This document shows positions 9,471 through 21,197 of a stretch of DNA of 64,000 nucleotides, piece by piece; within the stretch, counting starts at the first letter, position 1, and each line of letters begins with the position of its first letter. Below the pieces are notes generated by a model. That model searched no databases and was not told where the DNA came from. It worked only from the letters and a program-made list of their open reading frames with translations. Position numbers and translations under genes: made by a program. The stretch is from Ifrita kowaldi (taxonomy: Eukaryota > Chordata > Aves > Passeriformes > Cinclosomatidae). Location: NCBI GenBank assembly GCA_013398055.1, contig VZRS01007559.1, positions 550,837-614,836 on the forward strand. The letters run 5' to 3'.

Positions 9471-11820
9471 GAGGCCATTCATTGATTTGACCTTAACTCT
9501 CTGCCCCAGCAAAAATAGAGTCCGTAGAGAGTTGTTCCCAATCGTAGGGGTTTCTATAGTTTGGAAAACAGCTGACTGTGGCCAAGATGCTCAGACTTTC
9601 TTACCTAGACAATTGCACCTTAACTTGAAACCCTAGCAGTTAACACTGCACTTAGTCTGCCATGCTACATCCATCCTATGATCTGGAATACCACAAAAAC
9701 CCAGACAAAATGGTGAGTTGCCTCTTCTGTAAGAAATGCTGTGCAATCAATTCCCAAAAAGGGCTGCTGTCATTCTGTGCAAAAGCACAGTTAGGGTTGT
9801 TTTCTTAATCCCAGAGGTACTCTTGGCCCTGCCCTCACAAGAACATTTGGAGGAGAAGAAAAACAGAGGCTATGACATGACACAAATGCACAGCACTGCA
9901 CTTATCGTAATTTTCAAATAGGATAACAGTAAGTGACATGGGCAACATGCTAAAATTGCAAAACTGCAGCCACCACTTATTTTTTTACTTCACCCCTTAA
10001 CATGCATCTGAAATATACCCAGATCATGATGCTACTTCCTACTAGCACATTGATTACGCCCTTTTGCTCTTCGAATTGAGAGAGAAGAATTTGTCCTAAC
10101 TAAAAGGGAGGAGAAGATTCAGATAATTTTTCTAAAGGAAAAAATATTTAAGAAATCATCTCTTAGCCATAATAATGACCTTTTTTCCAGGATATTCAGG
10201 TTAAATATTAGACAGCTGCCATCACTTTTAAACAGATAAGGAAAAGTGTACTTGACCTTGATGCATCCGTGTATGTGCTCTTCCCGCTGATAATCCTGGA
10301 GTTTAGAGGGTGCTGAAGTGATACCTCCGTGCTGTGCTACGCGTTCCCCTGGCAGAGGGGCCTCTGTTGGCGAACCTTGCAGACCAACCCCTATCACACA
10401 CTTAGCCAAAGGGTCAAACATTGGCGTGACCAGAGCATGGGGTCACTGAAACACCTCCATGAGTCTGACAGTCCTTTAGATAATCATCTGTTGGATCTTG
10501 AAACTCTCAAATCCTCTGGGGCTGGCATGCAACAGGAAGGTGGTACCCTTCCCATCCCATCTTTCAGCAGGGGATCCATGTACTTTCTCTGGAAGATTAT
10601 CCACATGCTGTTGTCCATCCACGCATTAATCACATGCCATTATCTAGCTGCCATTGGCTGGGGTCCTGTCTCCAGGGTCTTTGGTGGGAAAGGCCCCAAA
10701 TGACCTAGGTCAGGATCCAATCTTACTGTGTAAGAAAGGGGCTTCTCTCAACTCGTCTTGTTTCAGGCGTAGTCCCTCACTAGACACACATGGAAGATAT
10801 TTTAATAGTAATTACTGTCTCCTCATGCCAAAGTTTGCTCTATAAATTTCTCTAAACCAGCTTTTTAGCACACTATCTCTTCAGCCCTCTCTGCATAAGT
10901 ATAATTGTGTGCACACACACAATTGCATGCAGCACAGGATGACACACTGCCTAAACAAGGCCGTGTTGCATTTTTGTCACGTAATACAGTAAGAGTTAAT
11001 ATCATCATTCAAAACTCAGCACTTCATCCGGCTTTCTGTCCTGCACAATTGCTACGTGAGCTCCTGAGCCATGGGATCAGCCACAGTGTTACACCACGAT
11101 GCTTCCAGGTATGGTTTCCAGGCCTGGGGCAGGGGGAATCACTGCTTGCTCTGTGGCATCTGTCAGCATGTTGCCACAAGCTTTCGTGCTATATTTATGA
11201 AAAGGTGCTGAGGCACAGCAGGCATTATGCATGATCTTCAGCATAAAAAAGGATCATGCCCTTATCAGTTTTCTGCAGTAATTTGCTAAATGTCATTGGT
11301 GTTACCCAGGTCTCATTCTGCGGAGCCCTGGCACGCTGTGGTGCTGCTGAAATGCGGTGCTGTCCTCGCACTGCGTGTGAGTGTTTGCTCTGTCATGAGA
11401 TCTTCCAAATGCTGGATGTTTGATAGGCCAGTTAGCTGCCTGAATAAATATTTTCACTTTCTTTTAGTCAACGCTAGAGCCAAACTTTCAACTGAAAATA
11501 GCTTGGGGTAAGTATTGTTGGTTTAAAATTAATTTTGTAATAGATTCTGTTTGTGGAATCATTGATTAGTGTTCCTGTGCTGGCTTTTAAAATGCAGCTT
11601 AGAATATTGCAGAGAAAAAACATTTTTACCACTAGAAGTACTGTATTTTAGTTGTGTTTATTTTTGGAAGGCTATCCTAAACTGTTCATGGAAAAGTAAA
11701 GCAAAACACTCTAGCCCAAACCCAGAGATATATACCTCTAACAGGGATTTCATGGTTTTACCTTAATGGCTCATTGCAGTTACTGCCTACATTTTCTGAA
11801 GCCCAAAGATATTGTAAATT
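9471..11820. other. Single-copy non-coding stretch
   Basis: No gene or known repeat. Frames up to 124 codons (10329-10703 plus) lack domain signals. A minor CA run (CACACACACAATTGCATGCA near 10914) is the only simple repeat. Confidence 0.55.
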
Positions 11821-11853
11821 AAAAAAAAAAAAAANAAAAAAAAAAAAAAAAAA
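11821..11853 (+). repeat. Poly-A run with one ambiguous base
   Basis: A 33-base homopolymer of A with a single n at 11835, the only ambiguous base I noticed in the window. The n probably marks uncertain homopolymer length or a base-calling failure. The run could be the tail of an unrecognised retroposed sequence, but no target-site duplication was found. Confidence 0.95.
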
Positions 11854-12796
11854 GGAATAAATGTCACCAGCTACAGATTTAAGGAGAATATTTAAAATCA
11901 CAGTGAGAGTCTAAAAAATAAATAACAAAAAGGTAAGATCCTAGTTTGGACAGTGAGTTATTTTTGACATTATTTGAGTCAAGAACTCAACATGGATATT
12001 TTTGAAGTATGGTTCTTATTAACATTTGGATAGAGTACATTTCCTTTTCTTGATTCAATCATGAAAAAATTCCACTTACAGATAGTCCATACAATAGTGC
12101 AACCTCTTTCACACATTACTATATCATAATCCATTTGGCTGCACTTGCTTCAAACAGGTCCACTCTACCCATATGGCCTGGCTTTAGTATTTCTTGCTCC
12201 CATCTGTTTTTATTTATCTTCTTCAGGCTGTGTTTTACTAAGAGATGCTCTTCAGCCACATGCAGAAAGGCTGTTTTTGAGAGAAAATGTGAACAACTGG
12301 GGACTTTTATGCTCTCACATCTGTGGGAGTTCATTGGAGTCAACTGAATCTACTGCTGTAGATTTTGGCTCAGCAGAGTCTGTTAAAGCCCATTTTGTCT
12401 GCACAGTCTAAGTTTTCATTACAAAACCCTAGAGGCCTGGTTTGGAAATCCTTGATTCATGTGAATATTCCTGCTGGAGAGCAGTCCTGCAAAAAGATGT
12501 ATTTTATTTTCATTTTCCCATTCACCTCTTTCCCTCCTCACTTCTCCCACCGGGTCAGTGAGTACTGACCACGTCCTACACCCTGGAGAAGCAGAACAAC
12601 ACTCCATACCCCAAGGCTTTTTCATCCTCAGCAGACAAGTTAAGTCAAAATCTAGAAGAGATTTAGACTGTCTTCCCCAGACTTTTGACAAATCTCACGT
12701 TGGGCTGGGAAGCCAGGAAGAGCAAACCCAGCTCACAAGACCTTCCCCTATCCTCCAGCCTCACTCCATGCTCATGGAGTGGTGGGACCATGGAAG
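11854..12796. other. Single-copy non-coding stretch
   Basis: No gene recognised. A 7-bp perfect inverted repeat (GGTCAGT, loop GAGT, ACTGACC) lies at 12553-12570. The region 12663-12796 directly follows the RTE-like fragment on the minus strand and may include more of that element out of frame, but I could not confirm similarity. Confidence 0.5.
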
Positions 12797-13066
12797 TCAC
12801 TGCCTTGTTAGGAAGTCCACAATCTTCTCCTTTCTTGTTCTCTCCTGAAACTCGATGTTCCTGACATAGTGATGCCACTTGACATTACTGATCCCTCCTA
12901 AACACCTGCTATCAAATGCATCAAATCTTTTCTTGTCAGCTTGCGTAATGCCCCAGGTCTTTGCAGCATCGAGCAAAACTGATACCACACAGCTGTTGTA
13001 GAGTCTTATTTTTTGTTTTGTGAACATGTCACTGCCCCATGCTTTTGCCCTTGAATTTATTTGCAT
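12797..13066 (-). pseudogene. RTE-like LINE reverse transcriptase C-terminal fragment
   Basis: An 89-codon minus-strand frame with a protein signature distinct from CR1. About residues 18-32 read QKIRLYNSCVVSVLL, then AKTW near 35-38, then a block containing DAFDSRCLGGI, VKWHHYVRNIE and QERT near residues 49-77. In RTE-type non-LTR retrotransposons the region after the RT palm typically reads KIRLYxSxVxSVLLYGxETW...LxxFxxRCLRRILxxxWxxxxxNxEVxxRT, and the order and spacing match. Several hallmark positions are changed: LLYGAETW has become LLDAAKTW, and RCLRRIL has become RCLGGIS. A stop follows FLTRQ, so the piece is a dead fragment with both ends missing. RTE elements are rare in birds. The AviRTE family is known from only some avian lineages, so this could be AviRTE or a much older amniote RTE relic. 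Confidence 0.7.
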
Positions 13067-14084
13067 TGATATTCACCTTATACCAGTCAAGCTTAAAAGG
13101 ACGCTGGATAAAATCCAGGCAGAGTGGTCCAGAGTACTGGAAATGGGAATAAAATATGAACGCTGCCATGATTGCAGCTGACCTCAGAAAAGAAGGACGA
13201 AGCCACGGTTTCCTTTCCTCAATAGACCCAAAGCCATTATTTAACCAAAAGCTTTGATGTTTATTTCTAGTGAAAGCTTCAATTTTTAGGATTTTTCTTT
13301 TAAGGTGATCACTGGCCTTTAAGTTCACCAAAGACAAGCCAGAGGATTTTCAATTCTTGTTAATAGCTGGTCATACTCTATTTATGAATACCCTTAGAAA
13401 AGAGGGACAGAAGGCAGTGGATCTTAAATAATGTATTAAGAATGAGAGATAGGTTTTCTTTTTCAGAAGGGAAAATTAATGATGTTACTGATTTTATTGA
13501 TGAAATTCTGCACCAAAATTTAAAAAGAAAATAGCACAGAGAAAAGAAAGGGAAGTAAGAGCTCTGTGCATACTCATTTTCATTTTTCCAGAGGTAGTAA
13601 CATCATTTATCGCAATTTTAAAAATAATTTCTGACTATTTTTAAAGTTATATAGAGAATGTAAAAGAAAACAGACGTAGCTTGATCCTCTTGATTTTTAA
13701 ATTAACCTTTCCTGATTTGTTTTGTCTTCTGTTAAATCTTTCTTTGTCTGAGTCAGTGTGAAAGAATAGAAAGGTGTGTGTGCATTCTTACATAACATTG
13801 AAATAATTTGTAACAAATGTAAGAAAAAAAAATATGAGAAAAGGCTAGAGCTGTGTAGAATGTATTTTTCTTGTATACAAATTCTGGAAACCTCCACGTG
13901 GCATAAAATCAGACTATGCCAGCCCCTGTAGGGCACTGCATATATTCAGTAAAACTAACATTATGTAACAAAATAAAGAAATGTTCCTTCCTAAAATTAT
14001 AGAATTTTATGGAAAAAAATATTAATGTTATATAACCTAGACAGAGAAGCTTACAGTAAGCCCAGGCCACTACAAAAAATAACT
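13067..14084. other. Single-copy non-coding stretch
   Basis: AT-leaning sequence without gene or repeat signal. The minus-strand frame at 13029-13337 overlaps the RTE fragment end but shows no RT similarity, so the element does not visibly continue upstream. Confidence 0.5.
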
Positions 14085-14480
14085 TATTCCTCAAAATTGA
14101 AGAGGATAATAATAATATGAAAATATAAGTTAAAATAATATTTAAAATACTGTTATTAAAAATAGAAAAATATTGGAACATAATAAGCAATTTAAACACA
14201 GTTATGTGGTTACATTTTATATATATATTGTTGTGATAATATAGATTTAATAATATTTTTCTTCTGATCTAATATAATATTATTATTATATATAGTAGTA
14301 ATTATAATCATAGATTAATAGTATACTCTCAAAAATATTGGAACAAATATATAAAAATAATTATTTGTGAGTAGTTCTAGATTGCTAATTTTAAATTATA
14401 GTATTTTTACATAGTATAATATTGCATACATTTTATATAATATTGTTAGCTATTACATGTAGGAATAAATTCTACATTTG
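14085..14480. repeat. Strongly AT-rich low-complexity block
   Basis: About 400 bases almost free of G and C, with overlapping ATAAT, TATAT and ATTATT words (for example near 14217-14230 and 14270-14295). The pattern is irregular, so it is low-complexity rather than a clean microsatellite. Minus-strand frames in it translate to hydrophobic Ile/Phe-rich strings, which is a composition effect. Confidence 0.75.
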
Positions 14481-15748
14481 GCACTGATGCATTTCTGGTG
14501 ATTATCATAAGATTGTGTAAAACTTGGGTAGAGTTTAATTTTTTTCCTGCTTATTAAACATTATGTGAACATAAAACTATCCCATATCAGATTATAATTT
14601 TGCAATTTTCACCTAACTTTTACTAACTTAGACCAGGTTCAACTTCTATGAGAATTCTGAAATATTTTTATCTTCCACAGGAATAACCTTAGCATGAAAG
14701 TAAGGCACAAAATAATTAATACATTCAACAGTTCAACATGAACCTTTACTGCGACCATTTTTCACATTGCTTGTTCCAAAGTCTGCCTTTATATTTTACA
14801 TATCTAAAAAAATATACATATAATTTAATATGAAAAGCACATTTGGGAAGCTCTTCCTTAATTGCTAGATAGTTAAATAAATTTCAGTTGAAAACTACTC
14901 CAGTCTGATCTACAAAACCTCTGTAGAGCAAAGATTTACATTCACAGGGGCAGACATTGTAACTCCTAGGGTTGTTTCTAGTTTTTGGTCGCAATGAAGA
15001 GAGAAGAAATAGATTCACTATGACTGCAGGAATAAAATCTGACCACAAACAGATAACAGTTATAGTTTTGTTTTTCTTTTATTTTTAATGGAAAACTCTC
15101 TTATCTAAAGATTCAAAATATTTATTTTTGAAAAGAATAGCTTAAAAAAAATTTCTTGATCAGAATTAACAAAAAAATGTTCAGACACTTGAGTTGCAAT
15201 TTTAAGTAGCATTTGTTCAGGGGGAAAATATTAATTTCGCTGTAAGTAATAACATGAGTTACCAGTACTGCAACTATGATTTGCAAGTAAGTACACATTC
15301 TTTCTCTATGAATAATATGTTTTGTGACATAATTTTTTACCTCTACCATGTTTTCTTTACAAAATGGGACTCTTGTTAATTAGTTTCTTAAATCTCACCT
15401 CAGCTGAATTTTCTTTGAGCCCAACAGTAGCACTGTAATCACAAAGAACATTTTAAAAGCTTTAAAACGTGGGCTGGACACTGTACAGAACATGTCCCTT
15501 AATAGCAACAGTGACAGGAGATAGAGGTGCCTTTCAACTGTCTTTTTATTTTGCCAAGACCACATCAAATGAACTAAAAGGGGACAAAGTGGCAATGGGT
15601 CTATAGGTGTATGAGGCCACCATTTCTGGGCAGTGAGCAAACAAATTCTGAGCTGGAGTTACCTGTGTAAAGAGCAATAACCCAGGTGGTTTTAACTACA
15701 GCTCCAAAAACATGCAATATGAGATTTCTTCACTGTAAATCATGAGGA
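14481..15748. other. Single-copy AT-rich stretch
   Basis: No gene or transposon recognised; frames are under 85 codons and composition-driven. Nothing further is supported. Confidence 0.5.
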
Positions 15749-15806
15749 TTTTTTTTTTTTTTTGGTATGGATTTTTTTCCCTTCTGCTTTATTTTTTTTT
15801 TTTTTT
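15749..15806. repeat. Two poly-T runs
   Basis: T15 runs at 15749-15763 and 15792-15806, separated by a 28-base T-rich spacer. On the minus strand these are poly-A and could mark a retroposed tail, but no element body was recognised beside them. Confidence 0.85.
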
Positions 15807-16474
15807 AATTTGAGGACTGTTTGGATGCGGCCAGAAAAAGCAGCACATCCCTGGCCCAGCCCAGATGCCATGACTGGTTGCAAACCACCTTTACTCTGGA
15901 AGGAGATCCTTTTATCCGGCAGGGCTGGGGACTAACTCATCCTAGAGAAGGCAACAGACAAAGAAGATAAATCCCACCCCAGAATGAGGGAGCAGCACAG
16001 TGAAAATGATACAATGGGTCAATGAAAGGGCTCCTCAGCCTCCTGCTCTGGAGGATGACTGTGCTGAAGTAACTGCTTCACCAGTGAGATGAAGATGTTG
16101 GACTTGGGAACATGAGGGTCCATGAGCCCAAGAGTGGGAAAACCTTACTGTCATCAGAAAAACTTTTAATTTCTTGCAGATATGAGTTTGGCAACACATA
16201 GACATATGGACAGTGCCCAAAGTGAAAGATTTCATCTAGAATAGCGCTAAAAGAATATCTCTGGGTGGGGAATGCAATGTTGTCCAGTTGAATTGTTTCC
16301 CGGGGCATAGGCAGTATGGACAGGAGTCCTCTGTAGGGGCTGCTGACCATAAGGGTGGTTGGCTGAATCACTGCCCTCCTCCTCATGGGATGCCCTGCCA
16401 GCTTTGATCTCCGGATCTGATGCCCCCGTGGCTGAGCAGCTGCTCACAGGGAATTTTCCAAGAGGGTTCTTGTC
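15807..16474. other. Single-copy non-coding stretch
   Basis: Somewhat higher GC than its surroundings. Minus-strand frames at 16078-16386 and 16247-16573 (102 and 108 codons) overlap each other and show no domain. No repeat recognised. Confidence 0.5.
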
Positions 16475-16510
16475 TCTGAGCTCGTTAGCCCTTCTGAGCT
16501 CGTTAGCCCT
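16475..16510. repeat. Perfect tandem duplication, 18-bp unit
   Basis: TCTGAGCTCGTTAGCCCT occurs at 16475-16492 and again without mismatch at 16493-16510. Perfect identity suggests a recent slippage or duplication. Because 18 is a multiple of three, it leaves the overlapping antisense frame open and appears there as a repeated ANELRR-type segment. Confidence 0.95.
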
Positions 16511-19500
16511 TCCTTTTGGCCTGAAGCAGCCAAGCCCCAGTGACATTTGCTCTGGATGAAAAACCCCGCCCATTACTTGGCTCTTCTAGTGGAGGATGAG
16601 ATTAAGAAACTCATGGCATAACACAGCCTTGTGGTGACTTTGGATAGACAGCTGGAGTAACTTGGGGAATAATGCCATGTGTATCAATTTTGACTTCATA
16701 CTTTGCACAAGAAGCCTGGTGAGCTAGAGGCAGATAACTGGGGTTATCAGCTATAACACAGAAATTTGATCTTGAACTAGTTTTATTTCCATGTGAATAA
16801 TGCCAAAACACGTGTCAGGCAGGTATCACCCACTAAAGCAAAATACAAAGCTTCCCCATCTTTCAAACTGCTCAAACTTTGTCTTCTCTTTATCTCAAAT
16901 AGGAATGTAGCTCTTCTTATGTATTTACCTGTGAGTCCCTTAGGAAGCTGCTATGAAACATCCCCCACAGGTGAACATTACTGATGGATTGCAAAGAAAT
17001 GCCATAACAATAGGTCCTAAGCTACTGCAGCAGAGGAAAAGTCAATGAAAATTTAACTGAAGCAAATGGAACAGAAGCTGTCAATGCAGAAAAAAAAAAA
17101 AAAAAGCCATCAGGATAAAGCAGCTCAGCACACCTTTGCTCACAGCCACACCATGGATTAAACTACATAGAAAATATGGATCTCCAGCTCCATATCCAAA
17201 CTCTTCTTTCCCTATATAGTATCCCATAGCCCAGTACCCACCAGCATCCTCTCCCTGTGCCAAAGATATCGGCAAGAGCTGAACCTTGGCTTTACTTCAT
17301 TCCAAAAATCCCATGGGACTGAGAGAGGAACAGAAACTGGCTACTGTCCTGGATTGAGAAGAAAGCTCTGAGGTCTGAAGGAGCAGATTTGGTGCCATTG
17401 CTCTTAAATGCTAGAGACACCAGGGTCAGCAGGGCAGAGTCTGGAGACGTCGTGGAGGAATTATGGTCTGTGGGCTCTGCCCTGCAGAGCTTACTCAGGT
17501 GGACAGACTCATTAACAACAATTAACATCCCATTTCCAGGCAAGACTAAAAGTACCAGGGACTCAAAGCTAATGCCACATTTAAAAGTCCGTTTTCCTGC
17601 ACATCCAAGCCAAATAAACCAGATCTGAGTTTCTGCAGACACTCAGTAGTCTCATGTGCTGTTTCTGGGCAACAGGGAGGCTGTTACACAAAGAGCCTCG
17701 CTACAGCTTCCAGTGGGCTGAAAACAGGCTTTTTCAAACCATTGCTGAATGCTGCCCAGCTGCATTCTGCCTCCCTGCTTACTTATTGCTCTGCATTAGG
17801 TGACCCTGCAAGTGGTGTGGCATCGCACGGAGAACATAAAAAGGAGGGTCAGAAGTTATCACAGCTGTCTTATCTCATGGCTAACATCATTTCCCAATCA
17901 CTGCACATCTGCCTTGCATTTTGTGGAACTGCTGGTTTCATGTCCTGCTCTCCAAGAGCTCGAGTGCTTGAATTTGCACACCTGAGCAGTGCCAGTGACA
18001 CAGGGGGAATGTCTGAGTGGGGAAGAGTCTGCATGCCCCAGACCCTAAAGCTGAAGTGAGGCTGAAAAGCACAAGCAAAAAGGGGTCAGAAAGAAGGAAG
18101 GACATGACAAAACACAATAAGTAGTGAACAAGTCCAGGCTGTGAAATCAAGTGTTACTATTTAACTTCTTATAATAAAACAATAAGGAACTTTTTTGCAG
18201 AACTGGTAAGAGAAATGGCAGAAGGAAATACTAGCTTTGAATCAAGTAACATAATTCTCTCCTGATCACAATAAGTAATTCATGCTGCAAAGTAATAAAA
18301 AAAGCAACAAGGGAACTAAGCAAGGAAAAAAATGTGGTCATGATAATGGGACAATTCTGCAGCATTGACTGGAAGATGTTGCTAAACTGATTGAAACTGA
18401 TTTTGGACACTTGCTACAACCTACAGTAGGTTAAAAATAAAATATCACAGATTTTGGGTTTTGAAGAGAGAACAGTGGCAGCTGAGACACAGAAGTTTGT
18501 ACACATGAGGTTGGAAAGTAGTTTGGGGCAGGGATTTGTGTTGTGATATATTTCTACATCTGAACCCTGTTACCAAGAAATATTATTAAGCCATGAAAAG
18601 CTGGTTAAAAGAATAAAATCAATTTTTTGTAAATAATACTGTTGAAGACCTGCATGCTCGGGAGTACGGTTGCTCATTCAGAGTTAAATCTGAGTTTCCA
18701 GGATTAGAGATAGAGCAAAATAAGCCCTTCCATTACCCTGGGCAGCCCGCAGCGAGACGCAAGGGTGACTTGCTCTTGACCTGCTGGTCTTGATTTTGGC
18801 GTCATGCCCTGATTTGAGTAAATGTGACTCACTTGTATTCTACAAAAATGCAGTTTCAGGTTGTTGGGTGATTAACTATTTGTGCCATTGCAGTCCTTCC
18901 TATTCACCCTCAGGCCCACACTCCAGTGTGGCAGAAGGAATGAATTGTAAGTTTGTTGGAACAGCACCACCAGCAAACCCCAGCACCCTGTGACTTGCAT
19001 GTCCTAAAACCACAGTGTACTTCAATTTAAATTAAAACCCCACACTTTCTCCCTCAATCTGAATGATTGCCATAATAGAGACACCGAGGAGTTAATGCTG
19101 AATGTGGCTCTGGATGGTGTCAGAGCCTTTGATATCCCACCCTGTGTCAGTTCCCGGGTGTTTCTGAGTCCCCCCTTTGAGAGCCCGTGGGGCTGGAGCT
19201 GATGAGCACAGCCGGAGCCTTGGCTCCTGGCATCAGCAACTGCCAGAGAAACACAGTGAGATGGGAATAGGGAGAGCAGCAGGCTTTTGGTGGGAAAAAT
19301 GCCTGTTTGTCCCAGGTGAAATGCTTTGCAGCAGCTTTCAGACTTTGACAGATGCCTGGGGAAGTGTGGGGGGCGTTTGGGGGGGATCCAACCACTTCAC
19401 TTCTCTTCTGACCCCAAAGAGTTACTGATGTATTTGTGCATAATGGCCAGAACGAGCCCACTGCACATTTGCAAGGTTTTTTTCCAAGAGGAGCAGTAAT

Positions 19501-21100
19501 CTTGGTGTCTCCATGCTCTGGGGATCATGCCTGGATGCCCCAAGGGACTGAACATCAAATCTTTGAGAAATCGGGGCTCAGCAGAGCCAAGCAAACTCAA
19601 ATCCTTTTGCTTGTTTGTTTGGAGGATTCCCCATTAACACAGATCCATGACACTGCCTGGTTTAGGTGAGAAACTACCAGTTTCTGTGCATGGACATAGA
19701 TCTTCAAGACCTTATCAACACCCACAAAATTAGATATTCTCTTACTCTCTATTCTTTTCTTTCCACTCTGTGGGGGTTTTTTTTAATGCCATAATTTTGT
19801 TTCTGAAGATCATACTGTTATTTAACTATTTAAAATTGCCATGTACCCATGAATACAAATTTCTCTTATCTATTTCCACATTGCCTGAGGTATTTCATAA
19901 TTTTATAATCTTAAATTATAGATTACATTGTCAACACACCATCTCAGACATGACTGAGTAGTTTAAATACAGTATTTTAAATTTAGGACACTTCAGGGCT
20001 TTTCCCTCCCTGTCTGGACCTCTCCTTCTCCTTTAGGTAAGATGCCGGGCCAGTCACTATAAATTTTTGCACTTTGATTTTTTAAAATTTGTTTTGCAGA
20101 ACTTCAATAATTTATTTCTCAAAATGTTAGTGTGCAGCTAAATTCATTAACTTCCTTTTGGGTGATGGAACACAAACTGTGTTCACTTACTGAGCCTGGT
20201 AATCAAATATAATTTGAATATAATGTGGCCTCAAAATTAATAGCCCTGAAACAAATAATAACAGACTCTAAAAAAATTACCAGAATAGGAGCCCAGCAGG
20301 CTCCCTTTAAATGTGTCTTTGAAAATAAATTGCATACTAATAATCCTATTATTGAATGGGAAAAAAAGAGTATCTTTCTATGTTTATTATATGCTCTGGA
20401 AAAGCCACAGCCTTTTGCAATACTGCTTCTCAAAAATCACTTCAGTTTAATGATGTTACTGTACGTTTCCTCTCACATTTAAGTAAATATGTTTGTTTCA
20501 TCCTGGAGAGAGATTTTATTTTAACTTCAGGATTATAATTTCTTAGAAGTCTGTCACAGAACAACATGAACTCTGCCAAATGGAAATACATACCCCACCC
20601 CCCCATATGTTTAAAAATTAAGGATTTTTTCCTCCAGCTCAGAAAAATATTTATTCTGACAAAGAAGCGAAGGACAGCGATCAGAGACACTAAAGTTAAC
20701 TGCTGCCTGAAGTCATAAACATCTGGTGGCTATTTTAATTGCATTGTGAACTAACCACAAAATCCTCTGCTAAAGAATAGAAATATTTCCCCTGTGCAAT
20801 ATTGTATTTTAGAATTCTTCTCCTCTGAATCAATGTCAGACGTGATTACAGAAAAATGAAGTCTGTGTTTCATGCCTGCATCTTCTTGAAAACACCACAC
20901 ACTCTTATTACAATTGCAGGTTTACTCGAAGATTCTCATACAGACAAACTTTTCAGGTTATTTCTGTAAACACTGACTTAGAGATAAAACATAATGCTTA
21001 CATCATTGTCGTTTCTTTGCAATTGAGTTGATAGATCAGTATGTCTGCATACAAATACTGGACATTAGAAAGCACACAGATAACCACACAAGCACACAAA
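16511..21100. other. Single-copy non-coding stretch
   Basis: No gene or recognised transposon. A poly-A run (A16) lies at 17090-17105. Frames such as 17292-17642 minus (116 aa), 17742-18059 plus (105 aa) and 19147-19461 minus (104 aa) lack any domain and are contradicted by equally open antisense frames. The block 20040-20560 is listed separately. Confidence 0.55.
20040..20560. promoter_or_regulatory. Candidate conserved non-coding element
   Basis: Repeat-free AT-rich block with homeodomain-like words (AAATTCATTAAC near 20140, AAAATTAATAGCCC near 20233, ACTAATAATCC near 20337) and little CpG. The call rests on texture alone and ordinary AT-rich intron is the null. Confidence 0.2.
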
Positions 21101-21197
21101 TTAGTGTATATGAGATATGTGTATATATATATATGCATATACACACACAAAAAATGCAGATAGTCATACATTTATATGCATACACACATATATATAA
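21101..21197. repeat. Compound TA/CA microsatellite
   Basis: Contains (TA)n at about 21122-21133, a CA run (ACACACAC near 21142-21149), and CATACACACATATATATA near 21179-21196, joined by degenerate linkers. It is a compound, decayed dinucleotide repeat. Confidence 0.85.

Noticed and set aside
13697..14199. Ile/Phe-rich minus-strand frames of 79-96 codons
   Set aside because: Low-complexity AT-rich DNA produces them; no domain.
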